From: Portibacter lacus
GTDB lineage: Bacteria > Bacteroidota > Bacteroidia > Chitinophagales > Saprospiraceae
Length of the DNA stretch: 64,000 bases
Reading direction: 5' to 3'
Assembly: GCF_021533215.1 (NCBI RefSeq)
Contig: NZ_JAJNKA010000005.1
Span: forward strand, 62,001 to 126,000
The translations under genes were made by a program, and so were the position numbers. The notes under the pieces were generated by a model, which did not search any database, was not told the origin of the DNA, and saw only the letters and a list, made by a program, of their open reading frames with translations. Below, in pieces: positions 1 to 8,540 of the stretch (position 1 is its first letter; each line of letters begins with the position of its first letter).

Positions 1-928
1 TTTCATTTTTTTCAGAAGTACCTTCACTGATTATAGATTCTCCTGTGCTCAAGTTTCTGCTAATTGTTTCAAAAGTTCCAGGATATGTTCTAGTCCCTAC
101 ACCGAACTGTGAAAAGAGGTTAAACTTATCCGTTCTTCGATTCACACTTACACCGATACTATGGTTAGCAGGTATTCCAGTATTTAAGGTAATAGAACCA
201 TTAAGACCTTTTTTCTCATCTTTCTTTAGGATGATATTGATGATTCCAGCCGTCCCTTCTGCATCATATTTTGCACCTGGATTAGTGATCACCTCTACTT
301 TTTCAATCATGTCAGCAGTAATAGTCCCTAATGCATTTCCAGACTCATCTGCGATTACAGAAGGTTTTCCATTAATCAACATCTGTACACCACCACTTCC
401 TCTTAACTTAATATCTCCCTCTATTCCTACTGTAACGGATGGAACATTGTTTAAAACTTCCAGTGCACTTGCGCCAGTACTACTTAAGTCTTGACCGACA
501 TTAAACACTCTCTTATCCAACTTGAATTCCGTCTGAGATTTCTCAGCACGAACGATAACCTCATCCATCATCTGAGAACTAGGACTTATGGTAATTAACC
601 CAAGATCCGCAATACCTTTATTAAAATTTATTTCTGTAATTGTTTTCGTTTCGAAACCGATAAAACTCGCTTCTATAATCACATTATCATTTAATGCGCT
701 TACCTCAAATCTTCCATCCACATCTGTCGTCGTACCAGCTATTAAATCTTTGGTATCAGCAGAAAGTACTGCGACAGTTGCATATTCTACAGGTAGGTTA
801 CTCTGTCCTTCTACAATTGTTCCTCTAATGATAACTTTTAGACTTTCCTCGGCTATTGGACTTGGTCCTTGTGCAAATACACTGAACGCAAAACCGATTA
901 TAAAAAGGATACCAGATAATTTTCTCAT
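1..928 (-). CDS. TonB-dependent outer-membrane beta-barrel family protein, N-terminal part (runs off window start)
   Basis: Reading leftward from ATG at 926-928, about 309 codons are open to the window edge, so the barrel C-terminus is missing. The product starts with a signal peptide (MRKLSGILFIIGFAFSVFAQ), followed by a carboxypeptidase-regulatory-like beta-sandwich (about residues 30-115, with GTTTDVDGRFEV) and a TonB plug (about 120-225, with LRGSGGVQMLINGKPSV and NPGAKYDAEGTAGIINIILKK). These are hallmarks of the outer-membrane beta-barrel family related to TonB-dependent receptors, common in Bacteroidota for peptide or unknown ligand uptake. The barrel begins near residue 235. The substrate cannot be told. 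The plus-strand open frames at 45-494 and 588-959 are antisense shadows of this gene. Confidence 0.9.
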   Translation of the reverse strand, partial: MRKLSGILFIIGFAFSVFAQGPSPIAEESLKVIIRGTIVEGQSNLPVEYATVAVLSADTKDLIAGTTTDVDGRFEVSALNDNVIIEASFIGFETKTITEINFNKGIADLGLITISPSSQMMDEVIVRAEKSQTEFKLDKRVFNVGQDLSSTGASALEVLNNVPSVTVGIEGDIKLRGSGGVQMLINGKPSVIADESGNALGTITADMIEKVEVITNPGAKYDAEGTAGIINIILKKDEKKGLNGSITLNTGIPANHSIGVSVNRRTDKFNLFSQFGVGTRTYPGTFETISRNLSTGESIISEGTSEKNE

Positions 929-961
929 TACTTACTATTTAGTTCTATTTCTATTCTAACA

Positions 962-969
962 CAAAAGTA
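962..969 (-). promoter_or_regulatory. candidate -7 element (TACTTTTG) for the outer-membrane receptor
   Basis: On the minus strand the sequence reads TACTTTTG, a match to the Bacteroidota TAnnTTTG box, 33 nt upstream of the ATG at 928. No clear -33 TTTG is visible at the usual distance, so this is only a candidate. The remaining part of the 929-1248 gap shows only the palindrome annotated separately. Confidence 0.4.
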
Positions 970-1140
970 CGAACAAAGTATACTTTGAAACGTAAATAAT
1001 ATGTGAACGACATGTTAAGCATGCCGACCAACAAGAATTAACATGAAATGTGTGTGGTTTATGTAGGTCAATGTCGATTCTAAAGCCTCAAACAACATCA
1101 TGAAATAGTTCATTTCTTCCTACTATCGGAAATATCATAT

Positions 1141-1156
1141 CTTAAGTTAACTTGAG
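1141..1156. promoter_or_regulatory. near-perfect 16-bp palindrome upstream of the acyl-CoA operon
   Basis: CTTAAGTTAACTTGAG is an inverted repeat with a single mismatched pair, 92 bp upstream of the quinone reductase start. It overlaps an ACTTGAGTCA string that resembles the half-sites of the palindrome at 2255-2269. It may be an operator for a fatty-acid-responsive regulator (TetR/FadR type), but no regulator gene is present nearby and the site may be chance in AT-rich DNA. Confidence 0.35.
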
Positions 1157-1248
1157 TCAGAGGTAATTATCAAATTCTGACGTAAAACCTAGATCACGGT
1201 TAATATTATTTATTTTATCTTGAGCAAATTGAATTTTAATCCAATTTT

Positions 1249-2226
1249 ATGAAAGCAATTGTTTGTTCATCCTTCGGCCCTCCTTCTAATCTTGAATTCA
1301 AAGATGTTCCAGATCCTATTCCAGCAGACGATGAAATCCTCATCAAAGTACACGCTTGCGGAATTAATTTTCCAGATACGCTGATCATACAGGGGCTTTA
1401 TCAGTTCAAGCCTGAATTCCCATTCTCGCCGAGTGGTGACATAGCTGGAGTGGTAGAAGCTGTAGGTTCAGCTGTGAAACATTTAAAGGTGGGTGATACA
1501 GTCATTGCGATGACTACTTACGGAGGCATGGCAGAGAAAGCAGTTGCGAAAGCGAGTGTTACTTTCCCGAAGCCCCCAGGAATGCCGATGGTGAATGCTG
1601 CCTCTTTTATGATTGCTTACGGTACTTCTTATCATGCTTTAGTGGATCGTGCAGAATTAAAAGAAGGAGAAACACTCCTTGTTCTCGGTGCTTCTGGAGG
1701 TGTAGGGCTTAGTGCTGTTGAAATCGGAAAACACCTGGGTGCACATGTAATCGCAGCAGCATCTACCGCTGAAAAATTAGCGCTTTGCGAGAAGCATGGT
1801 GCAGATGAATTCATTAATTACACGGAAGTTAATCTGAAAGAAAAGGTGAAAGAATTGACCAATGGAAAAGGAGTCGATGTGATTTATGATCCTGTAGGCG
1901 GTGATTTTTCAGAACAGGCATTAAGGGCAATTGCATGGAAAGGAAGACATCTGGTGGTGGGATTCGCAGCAGGAAGTATTCCGAAAATTCCATTGAATCT
2001 TGCTTTGCTAAAAGGTTGTTCCATCGTAGGTGTATTCTGGGGTAGTTTTGCACAAAGGAATCCTAAGAAAAATATGCAGAACACGATGGATTTGCTTCAG
2101 CTCTTCACAAAAGGAATTCTAAAACCACACATTCATAAAATTTATTCCTTAGAAGAGGGTCCTCAAGCGCTGGTGGATATGATGGAAAGAAAAGTAAAAG
2201 GGAAGGCGGTTGTGAGTATTGTTTAA
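1249..2226 (+). CDS. NADPH:quinone oxidoreductase, zinc-independent MDR family
   Basis: The 325-residue product has the medium-chain dehydrogenase/reductase layout: an N-terminal GroES-like domain (about 1-125, with the GINFPDTLIIQGLYQ region) and a Rossmann domain with the nucleotide-binding loop GASGGVG near residue 147. The quinone-reductase/crotonyl-CoA-reductase-like branch lacks structural zinc cysteines, as here. It probably reduces an enone or quinone with NADPH; in this context the substrate may be an enoyl-CoA-like or aldehyde intermediate. It is the first gene of the acyl-CoA operon, with 105 nt before the next gene. The start is the ATG at 1249, which fits the conserved MKAIVC opening. 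Confidence 0.88.
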   Translation: MKAIVCSSFGPPSNLEFKDVPDPIPADDEILIKVHACGINFPDTLIIQGLYQFKPEFPFSPSGDIAGVVEAVGSAVKHLKVGDTVIAMTTYGGMAEKAVAKASVTFPKPPGMPMVNAASFMIAYGTSYHALVDRAELKEGETLLVLGASGGVGLSAVEIGKHLGAHVIAAASTAEKLALCEKHGADEFINYTEVNLKEKVKELTNGKGVDVIYDPVGGDFSEQALRAIAWKGRHLVVGFAAGSIPKIPLNLALLKGCSIVGVFWGSFAQRNPKKNMQNTMDLLQLFTKGILKPHIHKIYSLEEGPQALVDMMERKVKGKAVVSIV

Positions 2227-2254
2227 AAAAAACACTGTAAACTCAATTTATATA

Positions 2255-2269
2255 TTGACTTAGAGTCAA
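2255..2269. promoter_or_regulatory. perfect palindrome TTGACT-TAG-AGTCAA, candidate operator
   Basis: Six-base arms are separated by 3 nt. The site lies 20 nt before a -7-like TATTTTCG (2289-2296) and 63 nt before the acyl-CoA dehydrogenase start, exactly where a repressor would act. The position and the perfect symmetry are seen directly. The link to a TetR-type fatty-acid regulator is inference. Confidence 0.45.
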
Positions 2270-2331
2270 ATTCTATCCCTTAATTCGTATTTTCGGCATG
2301 TAATCGCAACATTTCACTTAAAAACACGAAC

Positions 2332-4125
2332 ATGGCAACATTTATAAATACAGATACACTAAAATTCCAATTATTCGACGTGCTTAATGCAGAGCAATTG
2401 TTGGAATCCGAATACTTCGGTGACCACGATAAAGAAGGACTAGGAATGTTCCTAGATTCTATCACAGATTTTTCGGAAAAAGAACTATTCCCTTACTTCC
2501 AAGAGATGGATGAAAACCCTGCTCATTTTAAAAATGGAAAAATCATTACGCATCCACAAGTTGCTAAGATGTTTTCTGAAGCAGCAGACTTGGGTGTTAT
2601 TGCAGCAACTTTATCTAATGATCACGGCGGATTACAAATTCCTTTGTCAGTTCATACCGTCGCAACAGCCATCATGGATGCGGCCAACAATTCCATGCCT
2701 GGTTATGCAGGTTTGACGCTTGGATCTCTAGAGTTAATTCTTGAATTCGGATCGGATGATCTGATTCAGAAGTACGCTGAGCACATGATGACTGGGCAAT
2801 ATGCTGGGACCATGTGCCTGACAGAACCTCAAGCTGGATCATCACTTTCGGATATCACGACGTCTGCGACACCTCAGGAAGATGGTACGTATTTAATAAA
2901 AGGGCAGAAAATATTTATTTCAGGTGGAGATCATGAACATACTGAAAATGTAATTCACTTGTTATTAGCTAGAATAGACGGAGCTCCAGCTGGAACGAAA
3001 GGTATTTCTCTTTTCACTGTTCCTAAGTTTAGCCCAGATGGTTCCTCGAATGATGTCATAACAGCAGGAGAATTCCTTAAAATGGGTCAGAAAGGCTACT
3101 GTACCACACACCTGATTTTCGGAGAAAAAGACCATTGTGTCGGTGAATTAGTGGGAGAAACTAATCAAGGTTTGAAGCAAATGTTTAAGATGATGAACGG
3201 TGCGAGAATTGCAGTAGGCCGAGGTGCTGCTGCAATTGCTATGGCTGCATATGAAGCATCTCTTAAATATGCCAATGAAAGAAGTCAAGGTAGAAAAGTT
3301 ACAGATACAGGAAAAAAAGATCCATCACAAGAGCAAACGCTTATCATCAATCATCCCGATGTTCGACGATTGATGCTTCGCCAGAAAGCAATTAGTGAAG
3401 GTGCAATGAGTCTCGTATTGCAAAGTGCATACTACCATGATCGCATCACTGCAAGTAATGATCCGGAAGAAAAAAAGAAATATCATCTACTATTAGAATT
3501 GTTGACTCCGATGGCGAAAACCTATCCGTCAGAAAAAGGAATTGATGCCGTTTCTGATGGCCTTCAGGTCCTAGGTGGTTATGGATTCTGCTCTGAATAC
3601 ATTCTTCAGCAATATTATAGAGACATCAGAATTTTCACGCTTTATGAAGGAACAACTGGTATTCAATCCATAGATCTTCTCGGTAGAAAAATGACGATGA
3701 ATGAAGGCAAAGCGCCTCAATTATTGGCACAGGAAATCAGTAAAACACTGTCTGTCGCTAGAAAAATAGATGATTTCGCACCCTATGCGGATCAGCTCGG
3801 GAGACGACTTAAAGATATCGTCGATATTATGGAGTATTTAGGTCAATTTTCGAGCAAGGGTAAATTCAATACCTACTTAGCCGACGCATCCCTATTTATG
3901 GAGTATTTTTCTACTGTAGTAGTGGCATGGCAGTGGCTAAAAATGGGTATTAAGGCAACTGAAATGAAAGGATCAGGTGTTTATTCTGATGAATTTCTAG
4001 AAAGTAAAATTCACACGATGAAGTTTTTCTTCCACTACGAGGTTAAAGCTACAGCGGGATTGAAGGATATCATTATGGATCCAGCAATGTTGACATTAAA
4101 AACTGAAAAGGAAGTAATCATATGA
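2332..4125 (+). CDS. acyl-CoA dehydrogenase, long (about 600 aa) form with C-terminal extension
   Basis: The 597-residue flavoprotein has the acyl-CoA dehydrogenase core: N-terminal helical domain, middle beta domain with MCLTEPQAGSSLSD (about 164-177), C-terminal helical domain, and the catalytic-base loop LYEGTTGIQSIDLLGRK (about 438-454). About 140 further residues follow, as in the Acyl-CoA_dh_C/DUF-type long dehydrogenases of beta-oxidation in Bacteroidota and Proteobacteria (FadE-like). It oxidises an acyl-CoA to the trans-2-enoyl-CoA and passes electrons to ETF. The length matches the usual 590-600 aa. Its stop codon overlaps the next start (ATGA), so translation is probably coupled to the downstream SDR. 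Confidence 0.93.
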   Translation: MATFINTDTLKFQLFDVLNAEQLLESEYFGDHDKEGLGMFLDSITDFSEKELFPYFQEMDENPAHFKNGKIITHPQVAKMFSEAADLGVIAATLSNDHGGLQIPLSVHTVATAIMDAANNSMPGYAGLTLGSLELILEFGSDDLIQKYAEHMMTGQYAGTMCLTEPQAGSSLSDITTSATPQEDGTYLIKGQKIFISGGDHEHTENVIHLLLARIDGAPAGTKGISLFTVPKFSPDGSSNDVITAGEFLKMGQKGYCTTHLIFGEKDHCVGELVGETNQGLKQMFKMMNGARIAVGRGAAAIAMAAYEASLKYANERSQGRKVTDTGKKDPSQEQTLIINHPDVRRLMLRQKAISEGAMSLVLQSAYYHDRITASNDPEEKKKYHLLLELLTPMAKTYPSEKGIDAVSDGLQVLGGYGFCSEYILQQYYRDIRIFTLYEGTTGIQSIDLLGRKMTMNEGKAPQLLAQEISKTLSVARKIDDFAPYADQLGRRLKDIVDIMEYLGQFSSKGKFNTYLADASLFMEYFSTVVVAWQWLKMGIKATEMKGSGVYSDEFLESKIHTMKFFFHYEVKATAGLKDIIMDPAMLTLKTEKEVII

Positions 4126-4877
4126 GTTTAAAAGATAAAGTTGCCATCATTACTGGCTCTAGTAAAGGAATTGGTCTAGCCATTGCAGAAAAATTCTGTG
4201 AGCAGGGAGCAAAAGTAGTAATTAGCAGTAGAAAGCAAGACGCATGTGATGTTGTTGCAGCAGGATTAGCATCTAGAGGTTATGAATCGGCGGGCATTGC
4301 TTGTCATGTAGGAGATCTGGAACAAAGAAAATCCTTAGTTGATCAGACCATAGAGAAGTACGGCAAGATTGATATTTTGGTGAATAACGCAGCAATTAAT
4401 CCGATTTTCGGACCGATTGAAGATGGCGATGAAGCAGCCTTTGATAAGATTATGAATGTCAATGTAAAGGCGGTTTGGTCGTTGTCAAATCTTGTACTTC
4501 CTCATATGATTAAAAATGGAAGTGGATCGATTATTAATATTAGTTCGGTGGAAGGTATTCACCCTGGCTTTGGCTTAGGGTTATATTCTACCAGTAAGGC
4601 GGCAGTAATCATGTTGACGAAGAATCAAGCGAAAGAATGGGGAAAACACAATGTCAGAAGTAACGTCATCTGCCCTGGCTTGGTAAAAACTAAATTCAGT
4701 CAGGCCTTATGGGAAAATGAAAAGCTTCTTGGAAAATTAGAGCGATCTATTCCAAGTGGTAGAATGGCTCAACCAGAAGAAATGACAGGAATCGCCTTGT
4801 TATTGGCCTCAGATGATGGTTCTTACATGACGGGCGGAGTCTACACAGCCGATGGCGGATATTTGATTGCAGGTTGA
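4122..4877 (+). CDS. SDR family oxidoreductase
   Basis: This 251-residue classical short-chain dehydrogenase carries the cofactor motif TGSSKGIG (about 12-19), the NNAA motif (about 88-91), catalytic Ser in INISSVEG, YSTSK (about 154-158), and the C-terminal MTGGVYTADGGYLI typical of the FabG-like family. It overlaps the upstream dehydrogenase by 4 nt. In this operon it most likely acts on a 3-hydroxyacyl-CoA or related hydroxy/keto intermediate. Exact substrate and NAD versus NADP preference cannot be fixed from sequence alone. Confidence 0.9.
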   Translation: MSLKDKVAIITGSSKGIGLAIAEKFCEQGAKVVISSRKQDACDVVAAGLASRGYESAGIACHVGDLEQRKSLVDQTIEKYGKIDILVNNAAINPIFGPIEDGDEAAFDKIMNVNVKAVWSLSNLVLPHMIKNGSGSIINISSVEGIHPGFGLGLYSTSKAAVIMLTKNQAKEWGKHNVRSNVICPGLVKTKFSQALWENEKLLGKLERSIPSGRMAQPEEMTGIALLLASDDGSYMTGGVYTADGGYLIAG

Positions 4878-4949
4878 TCACATTTGATTTCTACTTGTGA
4901 AATTTATGCTTAACCCTTTAACCTCTAATCTATAAACTTTTAACTATTC

Positions 4950-6164
4950 ATGGATTTCGAACACAGTGAAAAAGTAAAAAAATACCAGGCAAAGCTTCAA
5001 GCTTTCATGGATGAACATATCTATCCTGTCGAAAGTCAGGTCGCTCAGTTTCATCACGAACATGCTAATGATTGGCAACAATGGCCAGGATTAGATGCCT
5101 TAAAAGCAGAAGCTAGGAAGCAAGGGCTGTGGAATTTATTTCTTCCAGCGAGTTATGGTGAATTGAGTCCAGGTCTTACGAATCTAGAATATGCACCACT
5201 AGCGGAAATGATGGGACGCGTGCTCTGGTCTTCAGAAGTATTCAATTGCTCTGCACCTGATACTGGAAACATGGAAGTATTTGCTAAATATGGGACTAAA
5301 GAACAACAAGAGAAATGGTTAAAGCCATTGATGAAAGGAGAAATTCGATCATCATTTCTGATGACGGAACCACAAGTCGCTTCTTCAGATGCTACGAATA
5401 TAGAAACATCCATCGTGAAAGATGGAGACCATTATGTTATCAATGGTCATAAAGTATGGTCTTCTGGGGCATTACACCCCAATTCCGAAGTTGCCATTAT
5501 CATGGGGAAAACCGATCCTAGTGCTGCACGTCACGTTCAGCAATCCATGATCATTGTCCCTATGAATACTAAAGGCCTAGAAATCAAGCGCCCACTAACT
5601 GTCTTCGGCTACAATGATTCTCCTGAAGGACATGGAGAAATAATATTAGAAAACGTTCGAGTTCCAGCTGCCAACTTATTGCTAGGAGAAGGACGGGGTT
5701 TTGAGATTGCACAGGGAAGACTGGGACCAGGGAGAATTCACCATTGTATGCGATTAATCGGAATGGCCCAAAGAAGCCTTGAATTAATGGCGAAACGTGC
5801 CACGGAAAGAAGTACTTTCGGAAAAGTATTCATAGAATATAGTAGTATCAGGCAAGAAATTGCTCTTTCTAAATGTGAAATAGACCAAGCAAGATTACTA
5901 TGTTTATCGGCAGCGGACAAGATGGATCGTGAAGGAAATAAGGCCGCTAAAGATCAGATCGCAATGATTAAAATTGTGGCTCCGAAAATGGCACTAAAAG
6001 TGATCGATCGAGCCATGCAGATTCATGGAGGAATGGGACTAAGTCAAGATTTCCCGATGGCACATTATTTTGCAGCAGCACGGATGCTCCGACTAGCGGA
6101 CGGTCCTGATGAAGTGCATATGTATCAATTAGGAAAAAGCATCATCAAGAAATGGGCGAAATAA
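4950..6164 (+). CDS. acyl-CoA dehydrogenase, ACAD10/11-like
   Basis: The 404-residue acyl-CoA dehydrogenase shows the FAD-domain motif [15 protein letters not shown] (about 136-150), RRL-type helical domain sequence [12 protein letters not shown], and the C-terminal loop [32 protein letters not shown]. The DGPDEVH ending is characteristic of the ACAD10/ACAD11 subfamily, which in eukaryotes is fused to an APH-type kinase domain. Here the kinase is the next gene, overlapping by 13 nt, so the pair is the split version of the same module. In mammals ACAD11 acts in oxidation of 4-hydroxyacyl-CoAs after phosphorylation by the kinase part; a similar role here is inference. Confidence 0.92.
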   Translation: MDFEHSEKVKKYQAKLQAFMDEHIYPVESQVAQFHHEHANDWQQWPGLDALKAEARKQGLWNLFLPASYGELSPGLTNLEYAPLAEMMGRVLWSSEVFNCSAPDTGNMEVFAKYGTKEQQEKWLKPLMKGEIRSSFLMTEPQVASSDATNIETSIVKDGDHYVINGHKVWSSGALHPNSEVAIIMGKTDPSAARHVQQSMIIVPMNTKGLEIKRPLTVFGYNDSPEGHGEIILENVRVPAANLLLGEGRGFEIAQGRLGPGRIHHCMRLIGMAQRSLELMAKRATERSTFGKVFIEYSSIRQEIALSKCEIDQARLLCLSAADKMDREGNKAAKDQIAMIKIVAPKMALKVIDRAMQIHGGMGLSQDFPMAHYFAAARMLRLADGPDEVHMYQLGKSIIKKWAK

Positions 6165-7204
6165 GAACAGTACTTAAAGGTGAAGAAATACCAGAGTCGA
6201 AACTTCGAGAAATCTTACAGAAGGCGAATCTCCTCGACGATGTGAATTCTAACATTGACCTACAACAATTTTCAAGTGGCTATTCTAATCTTACCTACCT
6301 CATTACCACTGATCAGAAAGAATATGTTCTCAGACGACCACCATTCGGAGCGGTAAAGCGAGGCCACGATATGGGACGCGAGTATAAAGTCCTCAATGCA
6401 CTTCAAGGACATTTTAAGAAAATCCCGAAAGTTTACTTCTTCGATGAATCTGAATTGCTAGGTGTTCCATTTTATATAATGGAGAAAGTGAATGGTGTAA
6501 TTGTTCGTAACGAAAAGTTAGTTCCAGAAAGTTATGGTGAAATATCTGATAAATGGCTGGATACGTTTGTAGAACTTCATGCGCTCGATTACAAAGAAGT
6601 TGGACTAGAAGATTTCGCTCGTCCTATAGGATATGTAGAAAGACAAGTACGGAATTGGTCCAAGCAATATATCGCTGCTAAAACCAAAGAAGTGAAAGCA
6701 GCAGCTGTCGTTATGGATTGGATGGCTGCAAATCAAGTAGAATCTGAAGAACACTGTTTGATTCACAATGATTTCCGTTTCGATAACGTCATTTTCAAGG
6801 ATGATACTTGGAGTGAGGTGGCAGCAGTATTAGATTGGGAAATGGCCACAATCGGCGATCCGTTAATGGATCTTGGAACGACCTTAGGTTACTGGACAAT
6901 GGCATCGGATCCTGAATTTTTACAGAAAGGGCTCCCATCTTCTACGGTGTATCCTGGTAACTTATCTCGATCAGAATTGGTCTCAGAATACGCTCGCAGG
7001 TCAGGCAGGGAAATTGACCATATCATTTTTTACTACGTATATGGCTTGTTCAAGATTGCCGTTATTGCACAGCAAATCTACTACAGATATAAAAAAGGAT
7101 TAACCACCGATCCGAAGTTTGCAGGATTAGAAGCGGCATCTGAAGGGTTGTGTATGATGGCTTTGCAAGCGATCGAGAAAAAGAAAATTGAAAACTTATT
7201 TTAA
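6152..7204 (+). CDS. phosphotransferase family protein (APH-like, ACAD10/11 kinase-type)
   Basis: The 350-residue protein has the aminoglycoside-phosphotransferase/choline-kinase fold. The catalytic loop HNDFRFDN (Brenner motif HxDxxxxN) lies near residues 205-212 and the Mg-binding segment [16 protein letters not shown] near 230-245. The N-terminal [12 protein letters not shown] and [17 protein letters not shown] are typical of the ACAD10/11 kinase branch rather than antibiotic resistance enzymes. The start overlaps the acyl-CoA dehydrogenase by 13 nt. By analogy it phosphorylates the hydroxyl of hydroxyacyl-CoAs so that the neighbouring dehydrogenase and SDRs can process them; that is established for the mammalian fusion and inferred here. 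Confidence 0.88.
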   Translation: MGEIRTVLKGEEIPESKLREILQKANLLDDVNSNIDLQQFSSGYSNLTYLITTDQKEYVLRRPPFGAVKRGHDMGREYKVLNALQGHFKKIPKVYFFDESELLGVPFYIMEKVNGVIVRNEKLVPESYGEISDKWLDTFVELHALDYKEVGLEDFARPIGYVERQVRNWSKQYIAAKTKEVKAAAVVMDWMAANQVESEEHCLIHNDFRFDNVIFKDDTWSEVAAVLDWEMATIGDPLMDLGTTLGYWTMASDPEFLQKGLPSSTVYPGNLSRSELVSEYARRSGREIDHIIFYYVYGLFKIAVIAQQIYYRYKKGLTTDPKFAGLEAASEGLCMMALQAIEKKKIENLF

Positions 7205-7213
7205 CTGATTAGA

Positions 7214-7960
7214 ATGGAGAATACTAAGAAAACAGCTGTAATTACTGGCGCGGCATCTGGCTTAGGCCTTGCTATGGCTAATGCATTTGCAGAAGAAGGT
7301 TATCAACTTGTACTCGCTGACATCAATGAAACTGGTCTAGAGAAAGTGAAAAATACACTTGGTGAAAATGTCATTACCTCGAGAGTAGATGTTTCTAATT
7401 ATGAGCAAGTGGAAGGTCTTATAAATTTAGCTGTAGGTCAATTTGGTAGTGTGGATGTGATGATAAATAATGCTGGAATTGGGCCACGAAATTTAGTACC
7501 CGTAGCGGAGTATTCTTTTAAGGATTGGGATGATGTGATTGCGGTGAACCAAACAGGAGTGTTTTATGGCATGAAGGCTGCGCTTATTCAAATGCTCAAG
7601 CAAGGTCAAGGAAACATCATCAATGTTGCATCATTAGCAGGTCTCAAGGCTTCTCCTAATAATATTAGTTATGCAGCTTCCAAGTTTGCAGTGGTGGGCA
7701 TGACCAAGTCGGCAGCGATGGAATATGGTCGAAAGAAAATTAGAATCAATGCGATCTGTCCAGGATATTCGCATTCGGCTTTGCTGGATAAAATGTTCAA
7801 GTTCAAACCAGAACTAGAGGACGGATTAAAAAACCTTATCCCTTTCCGCAGGTATGGAGAAGCTTCCGAAATTGCGGATGCAGCGATATGGTTGGCATCT
7901 GATAAGTCTTCCTATATGACAGGTCAATGTTTAACGCTGGATGGAGGATTGTCGCTATAA
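7214..7960 (+). CDS. SDR family oxidoreductase
   Basis: This second 248-residue classical SDR has TGAASGLG (about 12-19), NNAGIGPRN (about 88-96), the catalytic Ser in INVASLAG, YAASKFA (about 154-160) and the terminal MTGQCLTLDGGLSL. It starts 9 nt after the phosphotransferase stop and is the last gene of the acyl-CoA operon. It is not a close copy of the SDR at 4122, so it probably handles another step. The substrate is unknown. Confidence 0.9.
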   Translation: MENTKKTAVITGAASGLGLAMANAFAEEGYQLVLADINETGLEKVKNTLGENVITSRVDVSNYEQVEGLINLAVGQFGSVDVMINNAGIGPRNLVPVAEYSFKDWDDVIAVNQTGVFYGMKAALIQMLKQGQGNIINVASLAGLKASPNNISYAASKFAVVGMTKSAAMEYGRKKIRINAICPGYSHSALLDKMFKFKPELEDGLKNLIPFRRYGEASEIADAAIWLASDKSSYMTGQCLTLDGGLSL

Positions 7961-7962
7961 GT

Positions 7963-8028
7963 TACTATGAAATTGTTCATGTAGAACCACTGATCGTCTC
8001 ACCTCCAGTTGAGCCTATCAATGTGGTG
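7963..8028 (+). repeat. REP-like repeat, copy 1 (3' part only)
   Basis: The segment from CTATGAAATTGT to ATCAATGTGGT matches the second half of the copy at 8141-8268 almost base for base (GTAGAACCACTGATCGTCTC, then GTTGAGCCTATCAATGTGGT). It begins 2 nt after the SDR stop codon. The first half with the TCCGCT hairpin is missing. Confidence 0.85.
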
Positions 8029-8063
8029 TGAATTAAAAATCATACTTTAAACTTAACAATGCC

Positions 8064-8126
8064 GGTACGCTGTACCTTGATTTCACTTTGTAGGACAAGT
8101 TACAAACAATGTCGGTACGCTGTACC
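8064..8126 (+). repeat. two copies of palindrome GGTACGCTGTACC, 50 bp apart
   Basis: GGTAC-GCT-GTACC occurs at 8064-8076 and 8114-8126, each preceded by AACAATG(C/T)C and followed by TTG. Each copy can form a perfect 5-bp hairpin. These are short palindromic units of the same repeat block. A 64-codon open frame that runs through them is not a gene. Confidence 0.8.
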
Positions 8127-8140
8127 TTGTATCATGCATC

Positions 8141-8268
8141 ATGCTTCGAATCCACAATATTCATTGGTTTCCGCTGGTAAGCGGATAGACTACTTCAGGA
8201 GATTCTATGAAATTGTATGGTGTAGAACCACTGATCGTCTCACTTTCAGTTGAGCCTATCAATGTGGT
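8141..8268 (+). repeat. REP-like repeat, copy 2 (full length)
   Basis: This 128-bp unit starts ATGCTTCGAATCCACAATAT and ends ATCAATGTGGT. It contains the hairpin TCCGCT-GGTA-AGCGGA at 8170-8185. It is the longest of three related units between the acyl-CoA operon and marC. Confidence 0.85.
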
Positions 8269-8326
8269 TCGGCTGTGAGATCAAACTCTGATCACAAAGA
8301 CTATTTAACCTGATGGTAATAATGTG

Positions 8327-8393
8327 CCGTAGGTACATCATCTTTGTAGCTCATAAAACACGATAATCTATAAGCTCCGTAGGTGCGACACCT
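8327..8393 (+). repeat. CCGTAGGT palindromic units
   Basis: GCCGTAGGTACATCATCTTTGTAGCTC and, 50 bp on, TCCGTAGGTGCGACACCTG share the CCGTAGGT core; the second forms a perfect hairpin AGGTG-CGA-CACCT (8381-8393). From memory, strings of this type (CCGTAGGTACATCATCTTTGTAG) recur in many Bacteroidota genomes as interspersed palindromes, possibly mobilised by REP-associated (Y1) transposases. No transposase is present here. Confidence 0.6.
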
Positions 8394-8438
8394 GATTCGA
8401 AGCAGGTTATGTAACATTGCTAATTCTCTGCATACCTT

Positions 8439-8530
8439 ATGCTTCGAATCCACAATATTCATAGGCTTCCGCTTGTAAGCGGATAGACTACTTCAGGTGA
8501 TTCTATGAAATTGTTAATGTAGAACCACTG
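8439..8530 (+). repeat. REP-like repeat, copy 3 (5' part only)
   Basis: The unit repeats copy 2 from ATGCTTCGAATCCACAATAT through the hairpin TCCGCT-TGTA-AGCGGA (8468-8483) to GTAGAACCACTG, then diverges into the marC 3' flank. The hairpin loop changes (GGTA to TGTA) while the stem is kept, as expected if the hairpin is functional or arose as a mobile palindrome. Confidence 0.85.
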
Positions 8531-8540
8531 TTCCTTAAGC

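Noticed and set aside
45-959. Two plus-strand open frames (45-494 and 588-959)
   Set aside because: They lie antisense to a clear receptor gene with signal peptide, plug and barrel on the minus strand; their translations show no family features.
6152-7204. Aminoglycoside resistance gene
   Set aside because: Although it has the APH fold, its context and N-terminal motifs match the ACAD10/11-type kinase associated with acyl-CoA metabolism.
8059-8253. 64-codon open frame in the repeat block
   Set aside because: It consists of palindromic repeat units and continues through two repeat types, with no plausible protein.
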